From Atriophallophorus winterbourni (taxonomy: Eukaryota > Platyhelminthes > Trematoda > Plagiorchiida > Microphallidae): a stretch of DNA of 64,000 nt. The notes below the pieces were generated by a model. That model did no database searches, was not told the DNA's origin, and was given only the letters and a program-made list of their open reading frames with translations. The stretch is from positions 1 to 64,000 of the forward strand of contig JACCGJ010019961.1 in NCBI GenBank assembly GCA_013407085.1, given 5' to 3'. Below, piece after piece: positions 41,501 to 52,582 of this stretch. A program made the translations under genes and the position numbers. Each line of letters opens with the position of its first letter. Position 1 is the first letter of the stretch.

Positions 41501-43387
41501 GAGCACTTCTCCTCCCTCTACTCTAGGGACAGTACGGTTTTACCACATGTATTTGAAAATTTCGAGCGGTTGCCGACTATTGAATATCTAGATACTCCCC
41601 CTACTCTTGATGAGCTCAATAGAGCAATCGACCGCTTAGCGAATGGGAAGGCCCCTGGTGACGACGGAATTCCACCTGAGCTCATCAAATGCGGTAGAGC
41701 AGCATTATTACAACCGCTTCACCATTTGCTTCTTCAGTGCTGGCAGGAGGGGGGTGTCCCACAAGAGATGCGAGACACAAAGATCATCACGCTATTCAAG
41801 AATAAAGGAGATAGAGGCGACTGCAACAATTACAGAGGAATCTCCCTTCTGAATGTTGTAGGCAAATTGTTTGCTAAAGTCTTACAGATCCGGCTGCAAG
41901 TTTTAGCTGATAGAATTTACTCCGAATCTCAATGTGGCTTTCGCAAGGGAAGATCGACCGTTGACATGATCTTCTCCCTAAGACAACTTCAAGAAAAGTG
42001 TCGGGAACAGCGTATGCCATTATACGCTGTTTTTATTGATTTAACGAAGGCATTCGACTACGTCAGCAGGGAGGGTCTTTTCAAAATGCTTAATTTGATA
42101 GGCTGCCCACCAAGACTGCTAAAGCTCGTTATTTCGTTCCACTCAGGCATGAAGGGCTCAGTCCATTTTAACGGTTTCAGGTCAGAAGTCTTTGAAATTC
42201 GCCGAGGCGTCAAACAAGGGTGTGTTCTGGCTCCCACGCTGTTCGGCATTTTCTTTGCTCTACTTCTGAAGTACGCTTTCAGGACGAGAACAGAAGGTAT
42301 TTACTTACGCACGCGAAATGATGGCAAGCTTTTCAACCTAAACCGGTTGAGAGCACAAACCAAGGCACGAAATGTGCTAATCCGTGACCTGCTGTTTGCC
42401 GACGATGCAGCCTTTATTGCTCACTCCCAGGAGCACCTTCAGTCTCTAATGGACTGTTTTTCGTCGGCATGCAAAGACTTTGGTCTAACAATAAGCATGA
42501 GCAAGACCAAAGTCCTTAGCCAAGGGACTGTATCGCCTCCCATCATAACTGTTGGAAACTGTCAGCTTGAATCAGTACATCAGTTCACATACCTTGGTTC
42601 AACCATTGCGGATAACCTCTCGCTAGACACGGAGATTGATAAGCGAATTGGCAGAGCAGCTGTCATTCTGTCCCGTTTGAACTCTCGTGTTTGGGGTAAC
42701 CGCAAGCTGACTGTAAAGACGAAAATGATGGTGTACAGCGCGTGCGTACTGAACGCTTTACTGTACGGCAGTGAAACCTGGACCACCCACGCAAGACACG
42801 AACGGAAGCTGAATGCTTTCCATCTACGAAGCATCCGTCGTATCTTGAACATATCGTGGATGGACAGAGTGACTAATGCTGAAGTGCTTTCAAAAGCTGG
42901 TCTACAGAGCATGTTCACTCTATTGCGACAGCGCCGCCTGCGCTGGCTTGGTCATGTCTATAGAATGGAAAATGGTCGTATTCCGAAAGATCTACTCTAT
43001 GGTGAGTTGCAACTAGGAAGTCGACCATTGGGCAGACCGCACTTGCGGTACAAAGACGTTTGTAAAAGAGATATGAAAGCTCTTGGCATTGACCCGGCGA
43101 GTTGGGAAGAACTTGCTCTCGACCGCTCACATTGGAGGCACTGTGTAAAGCGTCGTCTGCATGCTGGGGAGGAGCAGATACAGCTCTTGGCAGCTGAACG
43201 CAGATCACGCCGCCGACGTGCAACTAACGCAATACAACCGAGTTCTGACTATCGTTGCCAGCGCTGCGGGAGAGATTGTTCCTCCCGAATCGGACTGTTT
43301 AGTCACTCAAAAAGCTGCAAAACTTGAACTTTCACGCGTTTGTGATGTACATCCATGGTCGACATCGACCGAAGGAGGCCAACAACA
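38553..43387 (+). mobile_element. APE-type non-LTR retrotransposon (LINE), apparently intact, with TSD
   Basis: 4835-bp insertion flanked by ACAATCGTCAA (38542-38552 and 43388-43398); the CR1 RT is continuous when it is removed, apart from a 1-nt shift. The 3' end carries a short AAC repeat. A long 5' region precedes a single ORF. 39328-39600 recurs at 5080-5345; the stretch 38553-39327 is not seen there and may be an older insertion or a composite 5' end. It includes a scrap of HHR-B (39294-39326). Clade: domain order and C-terminal zinc finger resemble RTE-like LINEs common in aquatic invertebrates; not certain. Confidence 0.85.
40160..43327 (+). CDS. LINE polyprotein: APE endonuclease, reverse transcriptase, C-terminal zinc finger
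   Basis: 1055 residues with no internal stop. Endonuclease: LGTWNVRSM (6-14), QETR with catalytic Glu50, GDFNAR with Asp157, and TDHSL with Asp252-His253. RT: fingers around NNYRGISLLNVVGK (about 557-572), motif A FIDLTKAFD with Asp627, GVKQGC (about 676-681), and motif C FADD with Asp748-Asp749. The C-terminal region has RLRWLGHV and WRHCVKRRL segments, then a CCHC-like finger (Cys1033, Cys1036, His1049, Cys1053). It would nick target DNA and reverse-transcribe its own RNA. The start gives a Met five residues before the endonuclease motif. All catalytic residues are present, so it may be functional, and it is a candidate helper for non-autonomous repeats. Confidence 0.92.
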   Translation: MSFLKLGTWNVRSMLPGFHDDVSNIRGVRKSAVINNELKRLKVDVAALQETRLPDTGKLTERDYTFFWKGRGSDEPRLHGVGFAVRNDLLKATEPSSSGSERIWTLNLRCITGTITLVNVYAPTLSATTTEKDAFYYNLATVLKNVPQRNCVVVLGDFNARVGADYESWQSCLGKFGVGKTNENGLRLLELCTQFSLCVSNTFFQTKPQHKVSWKHPRSKHWHQLDLILVRRTNIGSVLLTRSYQSADCDTDHSLVCAKLKLSDTRFHRTKLSGKPRIDVTRMCEPNLAARFAKAFTAEFSKTTPLESASENWESIKNSICRVALSTFGPKKARTSDWFEAKASEMTAVLDEKRSAFLRFKGMPTDENLRLLRAARNKVQQTARRCANDYWTEISLSIQKAADTGNFHGMYDGIKRAIGPNKHKMAPIKSVSGDPIVDKTQQMERWVEHFSSLYSRDSTVLPHVFENFERLPTIEYLDTPPTLDELNRAIDRLANGKAPGDDGIPPELIKCGRAALLQPLHHLLLQCWQEGGVPQEMRDTKIITLFKNKGDRGDCNNYRGISLLNVVGKLFAKVLQIRLQVLADRIYSESQCGFRKGRSTVDMIFSLRQLQEKCREQRMPLYAVFIDLTKAFDYVSREGLFKMLNLIGCPPRLLKLVISFHSGMKGSVHFNGFRSEVFEIRRGVKQGCVLAPTLFGIFFALLLKYAFRTRTEGIYLRTRNDGKLFNLNRLRAQTKARNVLIRDLLFADDAAFIAHSQEHLQSLMDCFSSACKDFGLTISMSKTKVLSQGTVSPPIITVGNCQLESVHQFTYLGSTIADNLSLDTEIDKRIGRAAVILSRLNSRVWGNRKLTVKTKMMVYSACVLNALLYGSETWTTHARHERKLNAFHLRSIRRILNISWMDRVTNAEVLSKAGLQSMFTLLRQRRLRWLGHVYRMENGRIPKDLLYGELQLGSRPLGRPHLRYKDVCKRDMKALGIDPASWEELALDRSHWRHCVKRRLHAGEEQIQLLAAERRSRRRRATNAIQPSSDYRCQRCGRDCSSRIGLFSHSKSCKT

Positions 43388-45380
43388 ACAATCGTCAATC
43401 TTATTTGCCTCCATACTTTTAAATCGTCAGCAAACAAAATCATCTTACTATCATTTGGTAGTCGTATATCGTTCATATAGACTAGAAACAGTATTGGTCC
43501 AAGCACTGAGCCTTGTGGAACTCCGCTAGTGACATCGATGTTCTTCGATAATAGGCCGTCCACACCAACTCGGATGTGTCTGTTACTGAGGTAATCTCTT
43601 AACAATTCGTATAGTCTTCCAACAACACCGTATTTCTTCAGCTTCTTCGAGAGTAAATTGTGATCAACTCTGTCGAACGCTTTAGAAATATTCAGGTAGC
43701 ACGCAAGAATACAGCCCCCCGCATCTACAATCCTCGTCCAATCGTCTAAGCTTGTCAGCAAATTTGTTAGAAAAGAGCGATTTCTGCGAAATCCATGTTG
43801 GGCAACTGCCAAAAGTTGATTCGTTTCCAAATGTAACACGATTTCTGCGGTTATTATTCGCTCAAAAACTTTTGATACCGAAGACAGCAAGGTCACCGGC
43901 CTGTAATTTTTAACATCAGAACGGCAACCACCTTTGTAAATGGGTATTATTTGTCCCAGTTTCCAGTCTTGTGGCACTACGCCAGCTTGGAACAAATTAT
44001 TAAACATGCAAGATAGAGGTTCAGATAGCTGCGCATGACAGGTTTTGTGCAACTTTGGAGTTATCTCGTCTGGTCCTGGAGATATCTTTACGTTTAATTT
44101 TCGTAAGTGCTGCGCCACCACCATCGGAGTAATCAATATTTCACTCAAGGTCGGTCGGTCAAGTCGAACGATTGGTTCCTGATCAGGCTTCATTGATTTC
44201 GGCGCAAAACCTCCGGCATAAAAGTCTGCTAACAGGTCAGCGGTCTGATTTATGGATTCTGTGAAGCCGGACGAAGTTTTTAGGGCAAAGACTCCTGGTT
44301 TAATATTTGTTCTATCGTTTACAAGTCTATACAAGTGCTTCGGATTCTGCTGCATCTGAGAAATAAATTGCGATCGGAACGCTTGTTTATCATCTCGAAT
44401 TAAGCTGATAACTTTGTTTCGCAGTCGTGTAAATTGTGCCCAAGAATCAGCTGTGTTTGTAGCCTTGTGAATCTCCCACGATACTGCCCTTTGTTTCATC
44501 TACTTTTTCGTCCTGCTTCGTAGTAAAAATTTATTTCGTTGAGACGTTTTCTTCAAAGCAAACATTGAATGTTCCTCCAATATAGATTTGAGGTGCTGTA
44601 AGAGAGATCGCCAATGACTATCCGGATCCGAGTAATCCAGTTGTGCGAAACTGGTGCTTTGTAACTCGGCACACAGCGTACGGTAGTTCACCATTCTGAC
44701 GTATTTTGTCCCGGCACTATTGCGTCTAGCGCTACAAACGTACTCGAATTCTAGGACAACGTGATCGCTTCGTCCGATCGGCGATTTATAAACGATATTC
44801 TCAACAGCTGTGGGATCTGATGTAAGTATAAGTTCCAAGGTAGACGGCTGGTCTGATGCTCTCATACGAGTAAATCCAAAAACATGGTTATAAAGGGGTG
44901 CGTAATCCAAAACAGCTCGAAGTTCATTTTCAAGTGTCTAAGATGGATGATCATTCCGGCTATAGAGCTGGGGAAAGTTGAAATCCCCCATTATTAATAT
45001 TTGAGTATTGTATCGCGTTGTTACATAGCGCAAAGCATTAATAATAATGCATTGGTCTCCATGATGTAAGTGTCAGAGAGCACCAAAGTGTGCCAGTGAT
45101 ATCAAGGATCTGGTCGCTCATAGCTCTACAGATAAACGATTGCTTGAAGTAGAGCGCTGCTCCTCCGCCATCGCCTAAACGGTCACGCCGGAATAGAGAC
45201 ATGTTGGGCAAAGAGAGTTCATTATCAGACAATGAGGCATGGAACCACGTTTCTGTTACTGCAATTATGTCTGGCGCCGTTTCATTACAAATCTCGGACA
45301 ATTCGAATAATTTGTTGAAAAGGCTGTTCGCGTTTGTATATATGCACCCAATCGTATTTTTCATGAGTAATGACGGGGTG
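43388..45380 (-). pseudogene. CR1 ORF2 (endonuclease and RT), broken
   Basis: Endonuclease N-terminus 45364-45038 (IGCIYTNANSLFNK, IIAVTETWF, LFRRDRLGDGGGAALYF). A frameshift follows, then a GDFNFPQL motif near 44980 and SDHVVLEF near 44750 (frame 44910-44500). RT frame 44499-43388: PIYKGGCRSDVKNYRPVTLL, QHGFRRNRS, motif A as YLNISKAFDRVDH with the first catalytic Asp replaced by Asn. Then SGVPQGSVLGPILFLVYMND and MILFADDLKVW. Stops separate the frames. Confidence 0.85.
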
Positions 45381-45483
45381 TAAACCGAAGTTATTGGTCC
45401 GGGTTTATTGGATTGTAAAACATGAGTGCGTCTTATTGGTCGCCGACGGCTTGAATCGACAATTAGTTTTCGGTGTTAATTGC

Positions 45484-47090
45484 TCAGTCCGACTCGATTT
45501 GAGCCGGACCTACGACGTTTTTTGATGCATTGATTTCCTCCATTTCGATGGAAACGCTGCTATCCGCTATCTCCAAACGGAAGAGTGTTGAACTAATGGC
45601 ATTGGGTTTGTGTGGGCTAAGTCTAACATCCTTGGGTAGTGTTCTTTTCCCTTTTGTCCATTCCGACATTACTATTTCGGCCATAGCGCTGGTCAAGAAC
45701 GTAATCTTCAGAGGTTTCGGTCCATCCCCCATATATTTTGGCGAAAAAGGAACTCGAAAAGTGTCCACAACAACGGCATTAGAAATATCGAGAGAACATT
45801 CAATGTAGCGCCATTGTTTGACGTCGTGCTCTACGGTTTCCTGATTCGATACTCTAGAAGTATTTTCTGTTACACCAAATAGAACTATACTTCGCGATAC
45901 CGTTTGTTCCCTGGGGTTCAAGCTGCCCTTCCTTTCCCACCATGATACATCGGGATATATGCGGCAGTTTGAGTCGGAATCTGACTTGAGTAGGTATGCA
46001 TTCAGCAATACGTTCTCGATATCAGCCTCGCATTTTAGTGTTACCTTGAGCAAGCGAGGTTGACCAATATGAGGTGAAGTTGAATGGCGGGTTAGACGAG
46101 TCACTTTTTCTGCGTTTACGTGTTCAATTTTCATTAGGTGACAAAGTTCAGACCATTTCTCGACATCGTGTTTCTGTTTGCTATCAAACAGGCTTTCTTG
46201 GGACTCGCTGACATTCGTACATATCACGTTCAGCGTGTATGGGGTGTTTTTTTGCGTATCGGAAAGTCAGGCGTTTTAGAATTTAAAACATTTGTGGCTT
46301 GACTTTGTGAGTCGGGTACAGCAGTTTTGGAGTGTACAGCTGAGGTCGACCGTATGTATATCTCTGTAAGAATTTCCTACTTCTGTGGTCGTTTTAGCTG
46401 ATTCCAAAACGGGGATAACCCTGCTTTTTTGCTTTTTTGGCACATGAATCGCCTTAGTCTTAGATTCCTTCAATGGTGGTTCCGAAATCGATGTATTGAT
46501 ATGATGGTTTACATCAGTGATCACTTGTGTACTCACATGATTTACCAACATTTCTTCCACACGTCGAAGGCCCACTCCAAACCGGCCATTCTATTTTCTA
46601 ATTTTTCTTCAAAAGTATCGGCTTTGTGCAAAGATGTAGCTCTGCAACGAACACAGACATAGCATACAACTGGAAGCATTTCATTATTTAATAATGCTAT
46701 CGAATCAGGGGCTAAAGTACGGTCGCATTTACCACGGATTTTACCCATACACAAAAAACACGTTATTACTTTACGCGCCTTGGGACTCACCGGTTGTTCG
46801 CATGTTTTGCACGTGACTTCGGGACAATTCTGCGTGTCGAGATTCGTCCTATCAGCTTCGCTGGCCGTGACTATTTTTGCGTTCGCCTGATCCAGGCACT
46901 TGGCAATGAGGTCAAGTTGGTTCGATGTGGCCCTGTCGCAGTTTGATCGATCGATTTTTTAGTCCGTATGTTGGATCTCGTGATGCGGTCGAACATGTTA
47001 GTATCCTGAATTGGGTTGTTCGGCTGTGTGACGGGTTTTTGTTCGACGGGGCGAGGTGGCTGTTTTGGAACACGTGATTTCGTCATGTAT
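45484..47090 (-). pseudogene. CR1 ORF1 (zinc finger protein), four frame segments
   Basis: 47086-46871: basic N-terminus with a RITRSNIRTKKSID segment. 46790-46542: PHD-like Cys/His cluster (ITCFLCMGK, CYVCVRC) and a coiled-coil stretch. 46575-46276: Lys/Ser-rich linker. 46227-45484: conserved C-terminal block (LTRHSTSPHIGQPRLLKVTLK, PWWERKG, GDGPKPLKITFLT). The frames differ, so the copy is inactive. Confidence 0.75.
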
Positions 47091-47418
47091 CAAATAATCC
47101 AATATAACTCGTTAACTACACAAGCTAGAACACAGAAACAAGTATCAAAATTCGTAGCTCGACACGATCTTTGCAATGATAGCAAAAACCGTAGAATAGA
47201 TAGCGATTGAAAAACGTTTGCGCGCGTGAGCAAACTGTGAAATTTACGCTGATATGATAACTTTGCTGGTAATCCGTTGACGATAGGAAAACAAATAAAT
47301 TCCGATAGATGTGATCGAAAGAAACACAGAATTCTTGGAATGAGAGAAATCCAAGCAGATTCGGCGAAGATGTGAGCAGAAGTGTCAGAGCAACAAACAA
47401 TGCGACTGCACAGTAGTT

Positions 47419-48355
47419 CCTTGACAAGGTAAGGGTTCAAATTACACATGATATGTTCTCCTTCTAATTCATATGTAAAAGAAAAAGCGGAAGTCGGAAC
47501 ACTGAACCTCACGAAACTGCATTCGTAATGTCTATTATCGTGGAAAGTTTGCGTGAAAAGTGCAATGCAAGTTTCTTTTAGTGATGTACAACCTTTGCTA
47601 ATTCGTGAGCATCACCGTTATTCCAATATCTTCTAGTTATTTGATCAATAGATCATGATCTACTTCCTCAAATGATATGGAAATATCGTTGTAGAAATCA
47701 TGTTCAGAATCACCTGCATCTAGTTTCTTGGTTCAATCATTTAAATTTGTAAAAAAGTTAGCTAACTAAGATTGGTATCTTCGAACACCGTGTTGCGCTA
47801 TATTTAAAACATTTACCATATTAAACATTTTCTTGTATAATAAGGTCACAATGAGCTCCGAAGCGTTAGATATTATCGAAACTAACGTTGCCTAGCAATA
47901 CCTCTACCGATTTCTTAAATATTAGTTGTAGATGCCACAATCTATCAAAAGAAATTTGAATGCATTTTCAAACATTTCAGGATAAACAACAACATGTTTT
48001 TCTACGGTCATTGCAAAGTAAAATTATTGCAAATAATCTTAACGTTCTTACGAGCAACTAGTACATTTTTGAATAAAATTAAGCGAAAGGGCTTGAACAA
48101 AGTAATCACGTTTGCGGACGTTTCTATTTAGAATATCAACATCGGGAAACCGGTCATAAGGGGCTTACATGTGATTTAAAGGCATGTAATGTCGAAACAC
48201 AGAGGTTTTGTACTCACAACAACTCATCCAAAATTTGTTTGTGCCAACCTAATCCAAAGGTAGTGAAATAGATCATGATATGTTGATCAAATAACTTGGA
48301 GCTTATGGAATAACGATAATGCTGTCGAATTGACAAAGGTTGTACCTTAGTGAAA
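47419..48355. other. No gene; traces of LINE sequence
   Basis: 47600-47900 contains decayed CR1-like minus-strand traces (for example around ATCATGTTCAGAATCACCTGCATC). A GGGAAACCGGTC at 48144-48155 recalls the 3' half of a hammerhead, but no CUGAUGA box is near it. Confidence 0.4.
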
Positions 48356-48359
48356 GACA

Positions 48360-48790
48360 CTTGCATTTCGCGTTTCCCGCAACCTTTTAGAATAATAGAC
48401 ATTACGAATGGAGTTCCGAGAGGTTCAGTGTTACGACCATTGGGAAGACCTCGCTTGCGCGCAAAAGAAATTGCAAAACAGACAAGAAAGCTCTTGTTCT
48501 TGACCGCTCTTATTAGATGCATTGTGTAAAACGTATGCAAGCTGGCGCGGAAAAGATAGAGTCCTCGGAATGAGAAAGCAGATTGCTCAGTCAGCGTGGA
48601 ACGGTTGACGTTAGACGGTGTACTGTATATCGCGGCACGCAATACGTTAGAGATTATTTCCCCTGAATCGGACTCTTTAGTCATAAGGAAAGCTGTGGAA
48701 CATGGCACAGATGATGTGATTTTGGTGTATAATTATGATCGACATCGTGTGAATAGAAGCACATATAATATTAGAAAACATTTGCATTGA
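48360..48790 (+). mobile_element. Relic of the intact-LINE family, C-terminal end
   Basis: Decayed homology to 43010-43370, through the segment before the zinc finger, the zinc finger itself and the 3' UTR (GATCGACATCG). No open frame. Confidence 0.7.
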
Positions 48791-49254
48791 TTTAAAATGA
48801 CGATTGCTTGTTTATTTAATCATTCATCTCACCCCCGCAACATTATATCAATCAGCAGCCAAGTTCACTTATTTTCGATTCTTTCAGTTCGTTCTTTCAA
48901 TTCTTTTTGTTTGGTCAACCGAAAGATATATTATAGACTACAAAATACATAGCGGGTCAAAATAAATGAACGGCTGAAGTTTCATTTTATGATTCATCAA
49001 TCTGGACATTATTCAATGCAGAGTGGGCTGCATTTATATTCGTATTTATGCAATCGCTTAGGATGACACCTTTTGGGATTTTGAATTTCCAGCATTTCCA
49101 GTCGCAACCTACACTATCAACCATGGTACTCATCAGAAGTTTATTTTTAATGGACGTGGCCTATTACCTTGGATATTTACCGAGGAAGGCATTCTGAAAG
49201 TATTAACGACAAGGGCCTTTTCGACGAAAATAGTATCAGAAACCTCTATTGACA
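48791..49254. other. No recognisable feature
   Basis: AT-rich sequence without ORF, RNA boxes or repeat edges that I can recognise. Confidence 0.4.
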
Positions 49255-49900
49255 TTAGCCATGCTCAGCTCGTGCGTTACCCTCAGGATTGCCTGCAAGC
49301 TCTGCAACTCCAAGGATGACGAGATTGCGAGTTGATATATTCCTCAGATTGCATGTATTGTTTCTCCGTGCGCACCATGGAATATCAGCATGAATGCGAA
49401 TATTCAGTGAATTGTTAGACCCAAGTAGGTAATAATTTAATAGAATGTTTTCCAGGTCACGCTCATTTTCTAGGTTAACCCTCATCAGTCTGGCTTTATC
49501 CTGATAAGTGTAATCACGCCGCCAATTTAAACGAGTCAATGATAACGACACTACAGTTCCACACAGTTCTTTGCATTTTTCTTCATCGTGTTGTACGGTC
49601 TGTGAATAGAGTGCTTTCAGGCTCAGGAACATCAATACATATGACACTAAAACAGTGTGCCTTACGATTGGTGAAAATGTTGCTTCGTTTTGCCAAAGCA
49701 TTATCTGTTTTCGGGATCATTTGGTTTTTTAAGAACTCGCATTATAATCGCGGATGTTGTTGAATTTCTTTCAGACCTTTCCAAAGCACGCGGATCATGG
49801 GAACAGCACAGTTGTTCTGCATTTGAAGGTGAAGTGTCTCTATGTGCTCAAGGTATTGTTTGCTTTTTTCTTACTAAAAACTGAGATTAAACACGATTTT
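49255..49900 (-). pseudogene. CR1 ORF1 relic
   Basis: Frame 49701-49255 contains LTRLNWRRDYTYQDKARLMR, RDLENILLNYYLLG and IHADIPWCARRN, the conserved ORF1 block with WW changed to WC. Upstream homology is weak. Confidence 0.65.
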
Positions 49901-51967
49901 CAACCTCAAGTACAGGCTTCAGTTTGCTAATTAATAAGTCATTTAACAAACCTTCATTTATTTGTATGCGGTCCTCTAAATTTAACATTTTGATATTAGT
50001 TACAGTCTTTGAGTTCGCATTCTTCTTTGTACAGTTTCAAGATTCAATTCAGCATAAATGACTGGTATAGAATACTCATGGTATTTAGTCATTATTGATA
50101 ATAGCAACAGCTGTCAGCGGAACGCCACACATTATATGAAATTTTTCCGTGACAAAAAATAAAACTAGCTTGTCGGACTTGAGGACTTACCGGCTTCGAC
50201 AAATTTGGCTAACGTGACCGCCATCACTGAGCTTCGCTCGTAAGGTCATGGCGCCGGGGTAAACAGATCCGTGCGATCGATCTGTGCGGTAAATGGGTAT
50301 GTGTGCGTCGGTTCGTATAAAGCGAATTCGAGTCCGAAGCGGATTAAATGGTGCTGGAAGTGGGATAGTGATTAATCTCGCCACTGAAAAGGTAGATATT
50401 GAAATTGGTCGTATCCGATTTTCCAGTCCAATGTGTCAAGCGAAGTTTGAAAACGTGTAAAATGTACCACCGGGGGACGAAGCTAATTGAAGGGATGCAG
50501 CATATTCCTTACCAAGAGCCAACGGCCATGCTGAAATTAATCGATTTTGCAAAAATAAAGTGAGAAACTGACGGTCATGTGCACCATATCTTATAGAGAA
50601 TCGTGCGCAAAGAATGGTAGCTGTCTCTCTTCGCTAACTTGAAGCAAATTAAAGGTGTAGGTTTGTAGAAACATAAACAAAAATCTAATGGATTAGCCTG
50701 ATAATTGTCTCGCACAAGCATTTGTCACCGAAATCATTCGAATAAGGAGAACTTTTTCATACACATTCTGAATCTGGTGCGGTTCTATGAAATCACGAAG
50801 TCAATATAACTAATATGATGTTGGGGAACGATATTTCCAATGAATATGTTAACTAAAACTATCATTCAGAAAAAACATAAAAACTCGTTCTCTAATGAAC
50901 GCATTGAAAACAATGTTAATTATTTTGATCCGATTCTTGATTTTCATTGATCTAAACATTTCAACAACATTGTCTTGTCTAGTGGGGTGGTCTTATTGTT
51001 ATCTTATATACGGTCAGCTATGCAGACATTGAAAATGTGAGCCAACTTTTCAAAATGATGCTTATTTTCAAAACCAGCATATACTTCTCAAATTTATGTT
51101 TATGATTATTTCACGTTGTGGTGTGATCTTCCAGAACCGGAATTCACCTTATAACAAGAAATGTATTGAAAATTTATTACATAATGCATGAAATTGCGTT
51201 AAATATTCCGTTAAGATTTGAACTTTATCAAAATACGCGTTTAGCAGTGGGCTTTGAAATACTCTATTTCTAGACTTGTTTACATGTGATCACGTCCATT
51301 GCGAGTATCCAACGCAAGCGGTTTCTGAGTGCTTACCATAATCGTGTGGTGAAAGTGAATTTAGTTTCAATGAGAAATTTCAAAGTTATAAAAATGTACC
51401 TATGGTTGTAATCTATGTTTATTGTAAATTAAATTGATTCGCGAATCTGTCTTAATACAATTCACTCTTACCATCAAATCTTTCAATCGGTGTCTTTACA
51501 CATTGATTTTTCCAATGAAACGAAATTTGACGATTTGACAATGATTACAGAGAAACGACCTATGTAATCACCAATTAAATCATATAACATCAAAACAAAA
51601 ACCATACGACGGTGTATTGTTCCGAATAGCTTTAATGCTTCGGTGCAAATTACAAATATTGAGTTGCAAACACACCCCAGAAATGAAGGTTTTGTCATGG
51701 TTGAATATAGGATGCGTAAATGCAAGTGCCACACACGGGTCTCGGTTGATCAATCTCTTTTCTAGATGTACAAACGCTTGATGATAATCCGCTAGACTTA
51801 CACTGATTCGAGAATCATTGTCGATGCACGTGTTTAATCTCTAGCTTTTGTACACACTCAGTAAGATTAACGTTAACCAACAGTGTGCAACAGGTAGACG
51901 TTAGCTCAGGTTTTATTGCGTGAGAGTACAATGGACAATGTTTTAAGCGATATTTGGAGAATAAGTT
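49901..51967. other. No recognisable gene; GC-richer patch at 50180-50400
   Basis: Mostly AT-rich. The patch at 50180-50400 is richer in CG dinucleotides than its surroundings, with short open frames on both strands but no recognisable domain. Confidence 0.4.
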
Positions 51968-52277
51968 GTTTTATATTTGTGACTACTCATCCGTGCCAAG
52001 CCCATCGAACTATTCACAAAGTTGATTACGACGGTCCATGATGGAAGCACTGGACCTGACACGGAGATCTGTTCAGTTGGGCGACCCAATAGATATTGCT
52101 GGCTCCTTCTGAACTGGTCGGGCAAACAAAGCTACTCAAATGTGCTAGTCTGGAGAACAGTTCATAAACGCTTAATTGCGATCGGTCAAACGGTGGATGG
52201 TAGCCCAAGTCGTTAAGTCGTGGGACTACAATGGTGATGGTCGGGGGTTCGAATCCTGCCCCCGAAGCGGTGGATAT

Positions 52278-52322
52278 GCACTGCTGATGAGCTCAAATAA
52301 GAGCGAAACTCGAGTCCAGTGC
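52278..52322 (+). ncRNA. Hammerhead ribozyme, HHR-C, fully intact
   Basis: Helix I GCACUG/CAGUGC (six Watson-Crick pairs), CUGAUGA, helix II GCUC/GAGC with loop AAAUAA, GAA, helix III ACUC/GAGU as a loop-less palindrome, C17 giving GUC, cleavage between 52316 and 52317. Every conserved core position matches. This is the cleanest hammerhead in the window and closely resembles the Sm-alpha ribozyme. Confidence 0.9.
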
Positions 52323-52442
52323 TTCCATCATGGACCGTCGTAATCAACTTTGTGAATAGTTCGATGGGCTTGACACGGATGAGTAGTCACAAATATAAAA
52401 CGGACAATGTCCTGTGTTCGATTTCGACTCTAGACAGGATAT

Positions 52443-52487
52443 GCACTTCTGACGACCTCAATTTAGAACAAATCTCCAGTCCAGTGC
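52443..52487 (+). ncRNA. Degenerate hammerhead, HHR-C second monomer
   Basis: GCACUU-CUGACGA and the 3' AGUC-CAGUGC remain, but helix II and the GAAA box have decayed (AACAAA). 165 nt downstream of the intact motif, which supports a former tandem dimer. Confidence 0.6.
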
Positions 52488-52582
52488 TTCCAATGTGGAC
52501 AGTTTTGTGAATAATTTGAACAAACAGGTACTGATGAGTAGTCGCAAAAAAACAAAGCACATGCGGATCCTGATCTTACTGT

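Larger units (their letters stand above)
43388..47418 (-). mobile_element. CR1-like LINE, 5' part (right of the LINE insertion)
   Basis: 5' end near 47418 matches the 5' end of the CR1 at 5588-8655. 5' UTR about 47100-47418, ORF1, then ORF2 up to the FADD motif, where the insertion interrupts it. Together with 37640-38552 it is about 4.9 kb, close to full length. Confidence 0.88.
51968..52545 (+). repeat. HHR-C: Sm-alpha-like SINE cluster with hammerheads and an inverted copy
   Basis: Main unit about 52057-52400: CACGGAGATCT head, tRNA-like A box (TAGCCCAAGTCG, 52200-52211) and B box GGTTCGAATCC (52246-52256), then the hammerhead and a tail ending CACAAAT. 52400-52545 is a second, decayed monomer in the same direction. 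51968-52055 is the tail in inverted orientation, complementary to 52314-52400. A tRNA-derived Pol III head plus a hammerhead is the layout of schistosome Sm-alpha. Confidence 0.75.

Noticed and set aside
48144..48155. GGGAAACCGGTC as another hammerhead 3' half
   Set aside because: No CUGAUGA box or pairing helix II within a reasonable distance upstream.
52195..52270. A true tRNA gene at the A/B-box region of HHR-C
   Set aside because: No acceptor stem pairs with the 5' start, the A-to-B region does not fold as a cloverleaf by eye, and the sequence continues into a hammerhead; it is a tRNA-derived SINE head.
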